The notes beneath the pieces were generated by a model. That model made no database searches, was not told where the DNA came from, and was given only the letters and a program-made list of their open reading frames with translations. From the NCBI GenBank assembly GCA_022925895.1, contig JAKSYS010000723.1, forward strand, positions 1 to 30,209: a DNA stretch of 30,209 nt, in the 5' to 3' direction. Origin of the DNA: Fragilaria crotonensis. Its lineage: Eukaryota > Bacillariophyta > Fragilariophyceae > Fragilariales > Fragilariaceae. Positions 29,092 through 30,209 of the stretch are shown piece by piece. The number at the start of each line of letters is the position of its first letter. The stretch's first letter is position 1. The position numbers and the translations under genes were made by a program.

Positions 29092-30209
29092 AAGCTTTCG
29101 CAGCAACTAACTTGGTAAAGGCCCTGCAGCCACATACAAATAGAATTCAAGGACCCCCTTCCAATCATCTCAGGATTAAGCCAAACCTCCATGACCTGAT
29201 CTGCAAATTGTCATGGAATCCTCCCATGTGGGAAGCATTCACTCTAACCATTCTGCTTGGCTGGAAGCTGTCTGACATGGCGGTCATCAAACCATGGAGA
29301 TGCACTCTGTTCTGCATCCTCTAGCTAGCATGTGATCAATCATTTGTTGGAGGAGGTTATAGACTTGTGCCAAAAACGACATCATGATGTTTTGTCCGCG
29401 GTCAGGTATAGCCTGGTACATCATCCCCTACCACCTGCCAGCAGTGACATGGCGCCAAGGGAATCTCAGTAGAGCATACTGCTGCTCTTGACACCCTGCT
29501 CCGTTGATGGCTCCGATGCTTCATTGCTTCTTGCATATTAGCAAAGGCCTTGTATGCTCACAACTTCTTGTTGGCTAGTAATACGAACATCTTCTGCAAA
29601 CCTATCACCAGACTGTTAACAATCATCCTCTTCAAGAAAGTCTTTGCCCCTGTCAAAAAAATAAGATGGTCGGCCGACATACCGTCCCACAGGAACAACG
29701 CTTTGGGTCCAGCAGGATTGACCAGTCATGCCACCAGCTGAAGATCAAGAAATGGCAATGCTGCTGTGACTTTGCTCTTATTTGACTCATGGTAGAATAT
29801 CCTGAAGATATTGACAAGGTTACAATCACCAAACTGGCATCATCATCAGGACCACCAGCTCATGGCTGGTAAGGACCTGATTATGAAAAGACTGGGCCAA
29901 CAGGTGCAACACTGCTATTATATCCATCATGAAATTGACTGCTTTCCCCAAGGTGAGAAGCAGATATTGCTGTGGATTGCATAGACCATACACCATGGGA
30001 CTCATCAGAACTGGTATTGCGGCAACCATCTACGAGGTAGTGATGCAAGTCATGCATCCGTGCCATCGTGCCTCATGCTTCAGAGCTGCATACGCTACAC
30101 GGTGTACGACGTACAGGTCGTCGGACAAGCCGCGATTCGCGGAGTCCGCGAGTTCGCGAGTGCTGTGCTGCTGTGCTGTGCATATTGTACGGTGTACTCG
30201 GAGTATGCT
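29092..30209. other. gene-free, decayed DNA to the window end
   Basis: Short frames (29025-29324, 29550-29741 and a minus frame near 29826-30029) are interrupted and not recognised. Plus-strand fragments such as P-E-D-I-D-K-V-T-I-T-K-L-A near 29800 look protein-like and may come from another decayed element. The final 120 bp become GC-rich and palindromic again (TTCGCGGAGTCCGCGAG near 30136). Confidence 0.5.

Overview
The window looks like nuclear DNA of a diatom or a close stramenopile relative. One protein starts with a signal peptide followed by an ASAFAP-type plastid cleavage motif, introns are few and short (about 70-110 bp, GT-AG, CTAAC-like branch sites), genes are compact and lie on both strands, and intergenic DNA is rich in short GTAC/CTAG palindromes. 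The pennate diatom Phaeodactylum is a natural comparison, but the species is not proven from sequence alone. All gene models are read from sequence without transcript data. Several reading frames open at non-ATG codons, and in those cases I moved the start to the first in-frame ATG.

Layout. 1-1095: gene-free, with an AT-rich array of about 15 TTTGCTTAC-type 9-mers. 1096-1962 (-): plastid-targeted DedA/VTT membrane protein. 1963-4206: gene-free and partly CpG-poor. 4207-5538 (+): unknown acidic protein, convergent with 5647-6753 (-), a CENP-L/Iml3-like kinetochore protein. 7591-9311 (+): armadillo-like protein with one intron. 9994-11568 (-): MATE transporter carrying an EF-hand. 12264-14187 (-): TauE/SafE-family transporter with one intron. 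14838-16286 (-): CK2-alpha-like kinase with a signal peptide, divergent from 16809-18628 (+), an unknown membrane protein with a frame break. 20927-21640 (+): small basic protein, probably with a 72-bp intron. 24349-26577 (+): GT49 (LARGE/B4GAT1-like) glycosyltransferase. 26673-27197 (-): COQ10. From about 27470 to the end: a fossil pogo-type transposase, a 311-bp element with 29-bp terminal inverted repeats (MITE-like), and other decayed DNA.

The genes do not form a pathway or operon. They are independent eukaryotic housekeeping, transport and secretory genes in divergent and convergent pairs. The main large-scale pattern is a mosaic. CpG-rich gene blocks alternate with gene-free blocks (about 2650-3400, 22000-23950 and 27650-29400) where CpG is nearly absent and TG/CA is in excess. 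The last of these holds recognisable transposon remains, which suggests methylated, decaying mobile-element DNA.

The most notable items are the EF-hand MATE transporter, the secretory CK2-like kinase, the CENP-L-like protein, the duplicated TTTGCTTAC array, and the CpG-depleted blocks with transposon fossils.
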